DNA of 61,091 bases from a virus. The translations under genes and the position numbers were made by a program. The DNA is taken from the IMG/VR virus record IMGVR_UViG_3300043470_000556, positions 1 through 61,091 of that record; one strand, given 5' to 3'. How positions within the stretch are numbered: position 1 is the stretch's first letter; each line of letters opens with the position of its first letter. The notes beneath the pieces are model-generated. The model worked only from the letters and a program-made list of their open reading frames with translations. It made no database searches and was not told where the DNA came from. Of this stretch, positions 45,197 to 53,532 are shown piece after piece.

Positions 45197-46595
45197 TAAT
45201 TTCCTTACACATGTAATAGAAGTCTTTATATTCAGGAAACAGTTCTAGAAGACCCAATCCAACAGATCTCTTATCGTATTCAGTAAAGAATTTGTAAAAA
45301 TCCTTTCTTCCGTTCTCGATTAACTTCTCATCAATTCGCGGACCACCCTGATAAAAGTAATTACGAACACGCTTGAGTTTTTCGTATTCTTGCTCTTGGA
45401 ATCCATGGACCAATCCTGGTTCGGCAATATTATTTTGAATGTATTGAAGATCAGAATCAATATACCGACCAAATTCTTCTTTCGGTAGAAGATTGATCAT
45501 CCAGTGTGGTGGTTCCTTGAGATAAGGAGTATCAAACATAATACGATTTTGGTATGGGTTGACGTTCCACTTCTTGCGCAGTTCCAGAATTTTCTCTAGG
45601 AACGGACGGAAAGATGCAACACAAAGAATATTATATGTGCACATAATGCTAATTGAAACATCAGGAACTGTCTCAAGAAACGTCTCAACATTCTTCAACC
45701 AAAGATCCTGATTTAAACCACGACGCATATACTCTGCTTGTGGACCCCATGCTTCCAACGAGGTATACATCTTAAAGTCTTTGATTTTTTTCTTATCAAG
45801 AAGATTCTTCACAGAGTCAGAAAGACGCTGCACTCGATTATTGCTTACACCCATATTACTGTTGATGTTCAATTCTAGGTGCTGCGTGTCATCACCTGAT
45901 TCAATTTCCTTAAACAACTTCATTGTGTTGGGATTGATCAATGCTTCACCGCCTGTTAGACGAAGAACACGGAGATCTTTCTTTAGATCAGGCCACCATT
46001 TCCAGAATGCATCAACATAGGGATTGTCTTCGTCATCTTTATATACCTTCGTAGTCTTAAGATAATCGATACCATACTGATTGTAACTAATGTCATAGTT
46101 ACCATGATCACGAATTTCTTGTTCCCAAAGAGATGATGCTTGAGGGCAACAGTAACCGCACTTAAAGTTGCAACCATTGCCAAAACTTACTTCTAAGAAA
46201 TATGGATTATAATCCTGATCCCACGGGAGACTTTTAACCATCTCAGTTTCTGTCTTGGCATCAATCCAAGTACTGGCATTGTGGAACATTCGATCGCTGA
46301 AGTTTTCTCCAGGAAGGTTTTCTACGTTCCAACAGTAATAACATTCTTCCGGACGTCCGCCCTCGAGCATGATCTTGCGCTGCTGTTTCTTCCATTTTGT
46401 GTTATGTAGTGCAGAAGGATTCTCTGCAATTTCTTCCAATGGAATGCGTTGTGGGCGAGGATGATAGCAACTGTGGTTGTCGCCCATGTGCAAATACAAT
46501 GTTTCATGGCGCCATTTCTGCAAACAGAATCCATTCCCAACTGTATTGAGAGTGTCCCGAACTTCGCGGACTTTGTCGAGATAACTATTGCTCAT
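45183..46595 (-). CDS. Twitch-domain radical SAM enzyme E
   Basis: 470 residues from ATG 46595 (MSNSYLDKVR), 11 nt inside the preceding gene; 46610 is an alternative. Cys142, Cys146, Cys149 (NGCNFKCGYCCP) plus N-terminal Cys24, Cys43, Cys85, Cys88. LTGGEALINPNTMKLF is the GGEP-like motif. It shares FCLxKW, HSCYHP, ENPxxLHNT and GCSYCW-type blocks with enzyme F, so E and F are paralogues. Confidence 0.87.
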   Translation of the reverse strand: MSNSYLDKVREVRDTLNTVGNGFCLQKWRHETLYLHMGDNHSCYHPRPQRIPLEEIAENPSALHNTKWKKQQRKIMLEGGRPEECYYCWNVENLPGENFSDRMFHNASTWIDAKTETEMVKSLPWDQDYNPYFLEVSFGNGCNFKCGYCCPQASSLWEQEIRDHGNYDISYNQYGIDYLKTTKVYKDDEDNPYVDAFWKWWPDLKKDLRVLRLTGGEALINPNTMKLFKEIESGDDTQHLELNINSNMGVSNNRVQRLSDSVKNLLDKKKIKDFKMYTSLEAWGPQAEYMRRGLNQDLWLKNVETFLETVPDVSISIMCTYNILCVASFRPFLEKILELRKKWNVNPYQNRIMFDTPYLKEPPHWMINLLPKEEFGRYIDSDLQYIQNNIAEPGLVHGFQEQEYEKLKRVRNYFYQGGPRIDEKLIENGRKDFYKFFTEYDKRSVGLGLLELFPEYKDFYYMCKEINDAN

Positions 46596-48234
46596 TTTTG
46601 CATCTTTCATAAAAATTAATTAATTCGGGGAAGGTTTCTTTGAAATTTGTATTTCTTCGCCTATCCAACTCGTCAACATATTGAGCAAATCGAATCATAC
46701 TAGTATTTAGTCGACTCTGCTCCATTCCTTGTCGCATTATATCTAGGTCTCGTCTAACTTTGTCGATTTCATACTGCTTAAATCCACGGAAACTGGTGGA
46801 GTAATCATCTCCTTGGATATTTTTTTCCATAAACTCCACGCTACTTTCCATCATAGCAATCATCTCAGAATCCGCCATCTTTATACTCAACCAACTTGGA
46901 GTATGGAGAATGGGTATATCAAACCAAATTCTTTGACTGCGAGGTTTAACTATAGGTTTCTGCCCAGGAACATCAAAGACAATATCATTTTGTTTGTCGT
47001 ATGCGAATTCTTCGCGTAAGTCAAGAATCCATTCTAGGAATTTTTGTAACTTTGGGATACTCAGAAGATTGAATGTATTAATGATTGTAATATTAGTGCA
47101 GTTCGTCTCTCTCAAAAATGTTCTAACGTTCGAATCTAAGATATCAAAATTCATCCCAGTTCGAATATACTCAGCTTGCGGACCTACGCTATCACAACTT
47201 ACAAACAATGAAAAGTGCTTCATCACAGGAGCAGTACATTCAAACTCATAAGAAAATCCGCCATCTTCTTTACTTTTTCCGGATTCTGTTAGTTCGGGAA
47301 TGTTTTCTGGTTCTATTGATGGTAACTCGCTATGGTAAAGACGCTTATTCTTATCACCAATGATATAGTGTTGCCACTCTTTCCACTCAGTCCCATTTTT
47401 AGGATCGGGAACAAAACATTTTACCGTATGGTGTGCTGTTTCCATTTTCTTTACTTGAGTCAGAAACTTGTCAAACAATTCTTGCTTAGGTGGACACAAA
47501 TTGCTGGTAATACTCAATTCAAGATCTGGATTGGGGTGATGATAAACGTAATCCAATACTTTAAATGTATTGTTATCCATTAGAGGTTCGCCACCAGTCA
47601 TTCTAAAAATCTTTAGCGTTTTATATAATTCAGGCCACCATTTCCAGAATGCTTCTACGTATGGATTTTCTTTCTGCGAAACTTTCTTTGGCATCAATCC
47701 ATAGTCAGTTAATGCACCAAGATGATTATGTGCTGCATCCTTCAGAATATATGCACCATATTTTTCTGCTTCTTCTTGCCAAGAGGTACTAAGATGCGGG
47801 GAACAATATACACATTTAAAATTGCACGCCTGATTGAAATTTACTTCAACATACGCTGGTGTGATTGTTTTGTCTAGGGATTTATTAGTTGCAATTTTTT
47901 CAAAGTCGGGTGAATTCCACCACTCACTGCTACGATAGTGTCGATCACTCGTGTGACCTGCATCTTCGATACGCCAACAATACGAACATCCATCAGGACG
48001 TTCGCCTTTACGCATTTTAGCACGTTCTTCAATTTTCTGTGGGGTATTGTGGAGCAATCCTGGATTTTCCGACAATCCCTCTAGAGGAATATCGTGCGTC
48101 GGCGGATGATAGCAACTATGCGTCTTACCATTAGTAAGATGCATACTCACCATATTCCATTTTGCCAAACAGAATGTAGAACTTACTGTTTCAAGTTTCT
48201 GCTTGGTTTCTTCTGCCGAGTCTCTATAATCCAT
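46585..48234 (-). CDS. Twitch-domain radical SAM enzyme F
   Basis: 549 residues. Cys137, Cys141, Cys144 (QACNFKCVYCSP) and N-terminal Cys22, Cys41, Cys83, Cys86. RMTGGEPLMDNNTFKVLDYV follows. Compared with E there is an insert of roughly 70 residues in the barrel (around KRLYHSELPSIEPENIPE). It ends FKETFPELINFY, like A and E. First rSAM gene of the cassette; its ATG overlaps the stop of the methyltransferase-like gene. Confidence 0.87.
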   Translation of the reverse strand: MDYRDSAEETKQKLETVSSTFCLAKWNMVSMHLTNGKTHSCYHPPTHDIPLEGLSENPGLLHNTPQKIEERAKMRKGERPDGCSYCWRIEDAGHTSDRHYRSSEWWNSPDFEKIATNKSLDKTITPAYVEVNFNQACNFKCVYCSPHLSTSWQEEAEKYGAYILKDAAHNHLGALTDYGLMPKKVSQKENPYVEAFWKWWPELYKTLKIFRMTGGEPLMDNNTFKVLDYVYHHPNPDLELSITSNLCPPKQELFDKFLTQVKKMETAHHTVKCFVPDPKNGTEWKEWQHYIIGDKNKRLYHSELPSIEPENIPELTESGKSKEDGGFSYEFECTAPVMKHFSLFVSCDSVGPQAEYIRTGMNFDILDSNVRTFLRETNCTNITIINTFNLLSIPKLQKFLEWILDLREEFAYDKQNDIVFDVPGQKPIVKPRSQRIWFDIPILHTPSWLSIKMADSEMIAMMESSVEFMEKNIQGDDYSTSFRGFKQYEIDKVRRDLDIMRQGMEQSRLNTSMIRFAQYVDELDRRRNTNFKETFPELINFYERCKNEQ

Positions 48235-48815
48235 TATTTAAAACCAACTGCCATGTATCTATAGAAATGCCCACACTTCAACATACCAGCGTATTCTGGG
48301 GTTTTAATCCTGTTGATTGTTAAGAATTCTTCTAGACTATCGGCAATGCGGACATGCTCAGGATTTTCTAGATTATTTCCTTGGACGATATATTTAGTCG
48401 TACTAGGAATAGAGTCCCACCAAGCATCATATACTTCTTGCGTAACATGTTCGCTACTTGTATTGATCACCAGATCGGGATGCACGTTGATCGGCATACC
48501 GTTTTTCATGTCATGTTGACGGAAGACAATATCATGATAACACTCATCGATAGCAGTGAATACATGCCTACAACTAGAATCTAAGTCAGTGGTTAGAATT
48601 CGTGCATCAGGAAACTTGTGTGCAATAAACTGCGCAAGGATTCCATACCATCCACCGAAAATTACGATAGATCGATCCATAGGAGTTACATGTTCGAGTA
48701 ACCACTTCTTACTTTCGATCTGACTTGGCCAGAAGTTCTCGGAGAATCTGTATGCATTCTCTGGATTATTCCGGATGTATTCCATCCAATTTAATACAAC
48801 ATCAAAATTAACCAC
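48234..48815 (-). CDS. SAM-dependent methyltransferase-like protein
   Basis: 193 residues. IVIFGGWYGILAQFIAHKFP gives a Gly-rich motif I and ARILTTDLDSSC a motif II with an acidic residue, as in class I methyltransferases; DLVINTSSEHV is the motif IV position. The canonical GxGxG is altered (GGWYG), so activity is uncertain. It opens the radical-SAM cassette, its stop touching enzyme F's start and its own start overlapping the gene before. Confidence 0.65.
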   Translation of the reverse strand: MVNFDVVLNWMEYIRNNPENAYRFSENFWPSQIESKKWLLEHVTPMDRSIVIFGGWYGILAQFIAHKFPDARILTTDLDSSCRHVFTAIDECYHDIVFRQHDMKNGMPINVHPDLVINTSSEHVTQEVYDAWWDSIPSTTKYIVQGNNLENPEHVRIADSLEEFLTINRIKTPEYAGMLKCGHFYRYMAVGFK

Positions 48816-49209
48816 GGCGCATCCTCGCTACTTCAATTGCTTGTTCTTCGTTGATGATAGGAACCGCATTTGATTTATGCATGGTCGCGATACCTTTAAT
48901 CAACGTTCCAGTATATGTATTCTCCTTGCGAGCAAAGGTTACGCCGAGTCCGTCGCCTGAAGGATACTTCTGACGATGGTCGCTGACTTCATACTTGGGG
49001 AGAGGTGTGCCACGCAACTTGGGTTTATAATTGCCTTGGCGATATTGCACATACTCGTCGAAGGTCTTAGTCTTACAACCAATCCGTTTCATCTGCTTGT
49101 TGTACTCAACCCAGTCCTGGGAATACTTCGCAGTTACGCCTTTGTTTGTGGTCTTGCGCTTCTTCGTATTAGTGGTGGTGTACGCATGAGACATCAGGTG
49201 CATAGTCAT
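48808..49209 (-). CDS. Conserved phage protein, 133 aa
   Basis: Starts MTMHLMSHAYTTTNTKKRKT, basic N-terminus, and ends YTGTLIKGIATMHKSNAVPI then a helix ending ARMRRG. I recall similar proteins in many marine T4-like phages, without known function. AGGA is 8 nt before the ATG and a consensus promoter (49240-49268) lies upstream, so it is probably an early gene heading the leftward cassette. Confidence 0.65.
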   Translation of the reverse strand: MTMHLMSHAYTTTNTKKRKTTNKGVTAKYSQDWVEYNKQMKRIGCKTKTFDEYVQYRQGNYKPKLRGTPLPKYEVSDHRQKYPSGDGLGVTFARKENTYTGTLIKGIATMHKSNAVPIINEEQAIEVARMRRG

Positions 49210-49239
49210 AACAGAATCCTTTTTCTAACTCAACATACT

Positions 49240-49268
49240 CTTATACCCTATTCGAGCAAAATTGTCAA
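49240..49268 (-). promoter_or_regulatory. Sigma70 promoter TTGACA-N17-TATAAG
   Basis: The -35 at 49263-49268 and -10 at 49240-49245 on the minus strand are 17 bp apart. It can drive gene 48808-49209 and possibly the whole radical-SAM cassette. Confidence 0.7.
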
Positions 49269-49292
49269 GCCATAAAAAATTAAAAAAAGAAC

Positions 49293-49321
49293 TTGACTTT
49301 TCCCATGTTTCGAGGTATAGT
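49293..49321 (+). promoter_or_regulatory. Sigma70 promoter TTGACT-N17-TATAGT
   Basis: The -35 is at 49293-49298 and the -10 at 49316-49321 on the plus strand. It is divergent from the promoter at 49240-49268 and drives four small genes. Confidence 0.7.
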
Positions 49322-49345
49322 GATTATATTGAAATGGAGAATGTG

Positions 49346-49543
49346 ATGGTTATTGACAATATTGTGAGTCGTGAAGAAGAACTCCTAGAACTCCTAGGAA
49401 TTCCGTGGAATGGTTGGGGATACGAACTTGAAGAGTTCGCCCAAATAAACTTCGAACTCGAAGCGAACGGTGTTCCCACTTATAAATCATTCGAGGAATA
49501 TCTCGAAGGTCGTCTTGAATATAAGAAAAGGATTGCAGCATAA
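49346..49543 (+). CDS. Small acidic protein, 65 aa
   Basis: ATG 49346 is chosen because GGAG precedes it and because the promoter lies at 49293-49321; an open frame to TTG 49262 would start upstream of that promoter. Product MVIDNIVSREEELLELLGIP... is acidic with helices, ending EYLEGRLEYKKRIAA. The stop overlaps the next start (TAATG). No known motif. Confidence 0.65.
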   Translation: MVIDNIVSREEELLELLGIPWNGWGYELEEFAQINFELEANGVPTYKSFEEYLEGRLEYKKRIAA

Positions 49544-49758
49544 TGGCATATATTACTACTGAAGTCGAAGTTTATATGGACGACTTTGATGATCGAGAAC
49601 TGATCGAAGAACTCACAGATCGAGGTTACTACGTTAGCAAATCGAGTAGCGATATTCCTGTCGCTCAGAATCTTTATGATGCATGGGTCTACAAAACTGG
49701 CAATTTTGAGGATCTATTTCGCGAATTTTGCCGAGCAACAATTGGGAGAAGTTTTTAA
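49543..49758 (+). CDS. Small acidic protein, 71 aa
   Basis: MAYITTEVEVYMDDFDDREL starts the protein; VEVYMDDFDDRELIEELTDRGYYV is a pattern seen in small phage proteins annotated only as hypothetical. Coupled to both neighbours by TAATG overlaps. Unknown function. Confidence 0.65.
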   Translation: MAYITTEVEVYMDDFDDRELIEELTDRGYYVSKSSSDIPVAQNLYDAWVYKTGNFEDLFREFCRATIGRSF

Positions 49759-49928
49759 TGACCGTTTCTATTTTTGAAGAAGATGCACCATATTTCGACG
49801 AATTGGTCGATGGTAGCGTTGGCGCATTACAGAATGCATTGTTTGATGCAGACCTGGACGAAGAAGCAAACATCATAGAACAGATTATGTGGAAGTTAGT
49901 AAATAAGATAGAACTGGAAAAGCAATGA
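49758..49928 (+). CDS. Small acidic protein, 56 aa
   Basis: ATG 49758 overlaps the previous stop, with GGGAGAAG upstream. Product MTVSIFEEDAPYFDELVDGS... is very acidic, helical. Its stop overlaps the next start (ATGA). Acidic early phage proteins of this size often mimic DNA or bind host enzymes, which is only a possibility here. Confidence 0.6.
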   Translation: MTVSIFEEDAPYFDELVDGSVGALQNALFDADLDEEANIIEQIMWKLVNKIELEKQ

Positions 49929-50089
49929 GCACATCAATTCACCAACAAGAACTAGATACGCATTTCGACAAGATCGAGAGCGAAATGACACAACAGGAAG
50001 TAACAGAAACTCCTATTGTGTTTTTCCGATTCGGCGAGGATAATCCACTTCTTACTTGGTCAGGGCTCTATAAACCCCGTCAAAGTTAG
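49925..50089 (+). CDS. Small protein, 54 aa, overlapping cyclase gene end
   Basis: ATG 49925 to TAG 50089 gives MSTSIHQQELDTHFDKIESE... ending WSGLYKPRQS. It is coupled by ATGA to the gene before and overlaps the 3' end of the oppositely directed cyclase gene by 38 bp. The hydrophobic/aromatic tail suggests a small fold. Unknown function. Confidence 0.55.
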   Translation: MSTSIHQQELDTHFDKIESEMTQQEVTETPIVFFRFGEDNPLLTWSGLYKPRQS

Positions 50090-52103
50090 CAGGAGGTTCG
50101 CCCTCCATGCGCTCGAGCATCATATCATAGTAATTATTTAACTCTCCACGCCAGCAGTCTTTAAGATCGCTGGCGTATTTTTTAGCAACTTCCCATTTAC
50201 CTTGGCGATAAAGTTCGATGAATTTCTTATGCTGTAACTCTGATGCTGCTTCAAAGAATGGCAGAACTGTATAGATTGAAACTGGTTTTGTTTTGCCTTT
50301 AACAGCAATCAAGTCAAGTTCGACTACTTGGTATACATCCCCCACCGATTCGGCCGTTTGTGGTCCGACGACGAGTTTGACGCCATAAGGTTTGGATTGA
50401 CCTTCGAGACGAGCAGCCAGATTAACGCCGTCACCCAGACAAGTATAATCGAAACGCTGATCGCTGCCCATATTGCCAACAACCACAGTGGCAGTGTTAA
50501 TACCAAGACCCATACCGAAAGCGGGAATGCCTTCTTCTTTAATGTCTTCATTGAAAATCTCCAAGTCTTTTAGCATCTGAAAGGAAGTTCGAACTGCGTC
50601 CAGTGCATGTTGCTTATTATCCAACGGTGCATTCCAGAATGCCATCTGCGCATCACCGATATACTTATCAAGTGTACCGTTGTTTTCGAGAATCGCCCTT
50701 GTCATAACTGTCATGTAACGATTCATAATCTTTGTTAGACCTTGAACGTCATCGCCGTAGTGCTCAGAAATCGTAGTGAATCCACGAACGTCTGTAAACA
50801 TGATCGACAGTTCTCTAGAGTCACCACCAAGTTGTAGTAGTTCTGGTTGACGCTGTAGTTGTGCAACAAGATCTGGCGACAGGTACGTACCGAACTGCTT
50901 CTTAATTTGTTGCTTCTGTAGATACTCGCTAATGAACTTGGCAGTGTAGAGATGAATGTAGATTAGAGCAATCGCGAGTACGTTAAATGTAACATCAAGC
51001 AAAATACCCTGTTGCGCAAACAGGTATACTGGTAAATAGAAATATCCGCCCAACAGAACTGCGATAAATATAATCGAGAATCTGAATCGAGAAAGAATGA
51101 TCAATGCCAGCGCAAGACCCAGAAAAGCAGCAAGATCCGCAATTGCTGACCAGTTCGGTATCGCAACCGAATCCCCATTTATCAGAGTTTCAAGAATACT
51201 CGCCTGAAGGACGTGGGGATGTTGCTCACCTTGTGGAGTCGCTACAGGGTTCGCTATACCAGCAGCAGTTACGCCAACAATCACAATTTTCCCGTCAAGA
51301 CGAGGAATATCACCACCTACTTCAACAGATGGAAATACGTAATTGGGGTTGATGAACACCCGACTATATTCATCTGTTTTAATTGTTTCAAAAGAAGGAA
51401 TTCGTAATGCTTCGACCCCAGTCTGATTTATCTTGGCTTGATATGAAGAGTCTCCTGCAGCTACACGCAGCATCTCTAGAGCAAATGCGGGATAGTATTC
51501 GCCTGATGTTTGAGATAGAAGAGGAACTCGCCTTACAACCCCATCACTCTCGGGTAGGGTTGACGTTATCCCAACACCGACTGCGGCTTCTTGAAGAATT
51601 GAGATATTACTTAGAACGCACGGGTATTGAGGAAGAAATTCAGTTGCTTCTCCATCGCCGATTACGGCAACGCCTGTCCTCCGAATTGTCGCACTTGCCC
51701 GAGAACAAGAATCGCTTACCGTCTGACTCAAAACCACTGGATACTGATTTAGGGTATCCGCAAGAACTCGATCAGTCCCCATCCGATCAGACTCAGGCAT
51801 AAGTATAGTGCTACCAACAACAGCAGCCCCTCGACTATAAAGGTCGTTAATAATTTTAGCATGGACTTCCCTCGGGAAAGGCCACTGACCATATTTCTCA
51901 ATTGCTTTCTCCCCAATATTGACTGTTACAATTTGCTCGGATTGCGTCGGCGAACCGAGCATCAAATAATCATAAAACTTCAATCTCGTGGATTCAACCA
52001 TGTATGGATCAGATAGTTTTACCCAAAGAAGAATACTAAAAGTAAGTAGTGCCAACCAAGGCGAGAGTAAAACTTTTTTAGTTCTTTGTGTAAGAGTATC
52101 CAT
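50052..52103 (-). CDS. CHASE2 sensor-adenylate cyclase (class III)
   Basis: 683 residues. TM helix at ~11-29; a CHASE2-type extracytoplasmic domain ~30-315 (QWPFPREVHAKIINDL is characteristic); three more TM helices at ~320-388; catalytic domain ~425-600. Metal Asp438 (FTDVRGF) and Asp484 (IGDAQMAFW), adenine-specifying Lys480 and Asp552 (FDYTCLGDGVN), and transition-state Asn561 and Arg565 are all present, so an active adenylate rather than guanylate cyclase is expected. It is the last gene of the curli-like operon and overlaps the curlin-like gene before it. Full membrane cyclases are unusual in phages. The ligand is unknown; FecR protein nearby is a likely partner. Confidence 0.9.
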   Translation of the reverse strand: MDTLTQRTKKVLLSPWLALLTFSILLWVKLSDPYMVESTRLKFYDYLMLGSPTQSEQIVTVNIGEKAIEKYGQWPFPREVHAKIINDLYSRGAAVVGSTILMPESDRMGTDRVLADTLNQYPVVLSQTVSDSCSRASATIRRTGVAVIGDGEATEFLPQYPCVLSNISILQEAAVGVGITSTLPESDGVVRRVPLLSQTSGEYYPAFALEMLRVAAGDSSYQAKINQTGVEALRIPSFETIKTDEYSRVFINPNYVFPSVEVGGDIPRLDGKIVIVGVTAAGIANPVATPQGEQHPHVLQASILETLINGDSVAIPNWSAIADLAAFLGLALALIILSRFRFSIIFIAVLLGGYFYLPVYLFAQQGILLDVTFNVLAIALIYIHLYTAKFISEYLQKQQIKKQFGTYLSPDLVAQLQRQPELLQLGGDSRELSIMFTDVRGFTTISEHYGDDVQGLTKIMNRYMTVMTRAILENNGTLDKYIGDAQMAFWNAPLDNKQHALDAVRTSFQMLKDLEIFNEDIKEEGIPAFGMGLGINTATVVVGNMGSDQRFDYTCLGDGVNLAARLEGQSKPYGVKLVVGPQTAESVGDVYQVVELDLIAVKGKTKPVSIYTVLPFFEAASELQHKKFIELYRQGKWEVAKKYASDLKDCWRGELNNYYDMMLERMEGEPPANFDGVYRALTK

Positions 52104-53532
52104 TACATGGTCCAGTCGTGCATGTTATTTCCATTTTCGCAGAGTCGGCAGCAGTCAAGTTATTTTGTGTGACAGTTACACCAATTCCAGGACTATTTAG
52201 TAAAAGTTGAAATTGCTTTGCAGACGCACCTAATTGAGTCACCGATGCAGTAACTCCGCCGAATGGTGCATCAATTTGTAAAAAGTGATTACCTGCACCC
52301 TGTTGTAAGGTGCTGATATTATTAGAGTTTCCTAAAGCATTGATAAACAACGATTTTCCGTTAGCATCTTTTTGTTGTGCAGTTATTTGATTGCTTAGAC
52401 CATTGGTCACAATCTCGGCGTATTTACCATTATATTGTTGTGTCAACGATACTATATTGTTATTACCAGTTACTGATACTTCTGCTAAGTTCTTACCGAT
52501 TGGTGTTGTTGCTGTGCCTTGATTGATAGTAATGCTGTTGCCGCTACCATTGATTGTCATAGCTGGTGCGCCATTGACACCACGAATCTGGTTCTGCTTA
52601 GAAAACTGTTCAATATAAACTGAGTTGTTAGACCCAGTTGCATTAATGTATATTGAGTTTTGTGTAATTGCGTTTGTTTGATTAATCTTTAGCGATTGGT
52701 TAGCACTAATCGATGCCAGTGGATAAGTTGGTTCTGGTGGTGTTGGCGCAGGAGGTGGTGGAGCAGAAGAACCAGCATTTGGTTGAACTGGAGTAAACGT
52801 TGTTCCGTTTAAAGAGGTTGTTCCTTGCATCTGATCGATAAACAGAATTGGTGACAATGCGGTATCTCCAAGATTGAACGAAGCAAATCCTAATAGATAA
52901 TTTCCGTCAGCAGGAACGGTGAACACGGCAACTTGCCAACCAGTGGCACCATATGAATTTGTCGAATAGTTACCAGTTCCAGGATTAGTAAATCCGAGAA
53001 GAGCAAAGTTTTGAGTTTGCCCATTGATTGTTGGAGTGCCATTGCCACCAGTAACAGTGATCATCGATCCGTCATTGTATGGAACATAGTCAGTAGATAG
53101 ATACTGCCAAGCATAAGTGTAAGTCACACCTGCTTGGAGAAATACTGTTCTACTAATAGAAGTTGCGTTTGTGGGATACATGTTGCCATTAGAGTAAATG
53201 GTATTCTTGATTGATGTAATCACAGAACTTTGTAGTCCCAGCGTCGTCATGGCACTATCAAAACCAGGAGAACCTCCTCCTGCTTGTAGTGACACCATGT
53301 AAGAACCATATGGAGTAACTGTCCAGCACTTACCTCCACCTGGACAATAGTTAGTCATACCAGTTGTAACTTGAACACCCGAACCATCTGGACCCCATGT
53401 GGTTCTTGCTGTAGTCGAACCATTACTGACAGTCCATCCAGCATAGTCGCCATTCTCGAAACCGTAGTTTGTAACTTGCGCAAATGTTGGCATTGCAAAG
53501 AACAGTAGAAAGAGAGCAATTAGTCTTTTCAT
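52078..53532 (-). CDS. Secreted two-domain protein with curlin-like repeats
   Basis: 484 residues. Signal peptide MKRLIALFLLFFAMPTFAQ. Residues ~20-245 form a beta-sandwich-like region (YGFENGDYAGWTVSNGS), similar to carbohydrate-binding or adhesin domains. A Pro-rich linker (SSAPPPPAPTPPEPTYP) is followed by C-terminal curlin-type repeats with recurring GxxN and alternating hydrophobic residues (TGSNNSVYIEQF, TGNNNIVSLTQQ, LGNSNNISTLQQ). This fits a CsgG-exported adhesin with amyloid-like tail. Two Cys near the C-terminus (TCTTGPCNG) could form a disulphide. It overlaps both neighbours by a few bases. Confidence 0.72.
   Translation of the reverse strand: MKRLIALFLLFFAMPTFAQVTNYGFENGDYAGWTVSNGSTTARTTWGPDGSGVQVTTGMTNYCPGGGKCWTVTPYGSYMVSLQAGGGSPGFDSAMTTLGLQSSVITSIKNTIYSNGNMYPTNATSISRTVFLQAGVTYTYAWQYLSTDYVPYNDGSMITVTGGNGTPTINGQTQNFALLGFTNPGTGNYSTNSYGATGWQVAVFTVPADGNYLLGFASFNLGDTALSPILFIDQMQGTTSLNGTTFTPVQPNAGSSAPPPPAPTPPEPTYPLASISANQSLKINQTNAITQNSIYINATGSNNSVYIEQFSKQNQIRGVNGAPAMTINGSGNSITINQGTATTPIGKNLAEVSVTGNNNIVSLTQQYNGKYAEIVTNGLSNQITAQQKDANGKSLFINALGNSNNISTLQQGAGNHFLQIDAPFGGVTASVTQLGASAKQFQLLLNSPGIGVTVTQNNLTAADSAKMEITCTTGPCNGYSYTKN

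Noticed and set aside
39369-48234. Radical-SAM genes as a host-derived tRNA- or cofactor-modifying set
   Set aside because: The N-terminal twitch arrangement and lack of MiaB, QueE or BioB signatures do not fit those enzymes; left as unknown.
49262-49345. N-terminal extension of the first small acidic protein from TTG 49262
   Set aside because: It begins upstream of the sigma70-like promoter at 49293-49321 and would not be in that transcript; ATG 49346 has a Shine-Dalgarno sequence.
51383-51802. Plus-strand 139-aa Leu/Gln-rich ORF inside the cyclase region
   Set aside because: The minus-strand cyclase has clear domains and motifs; the plus ORF has no start signal or known pattern.
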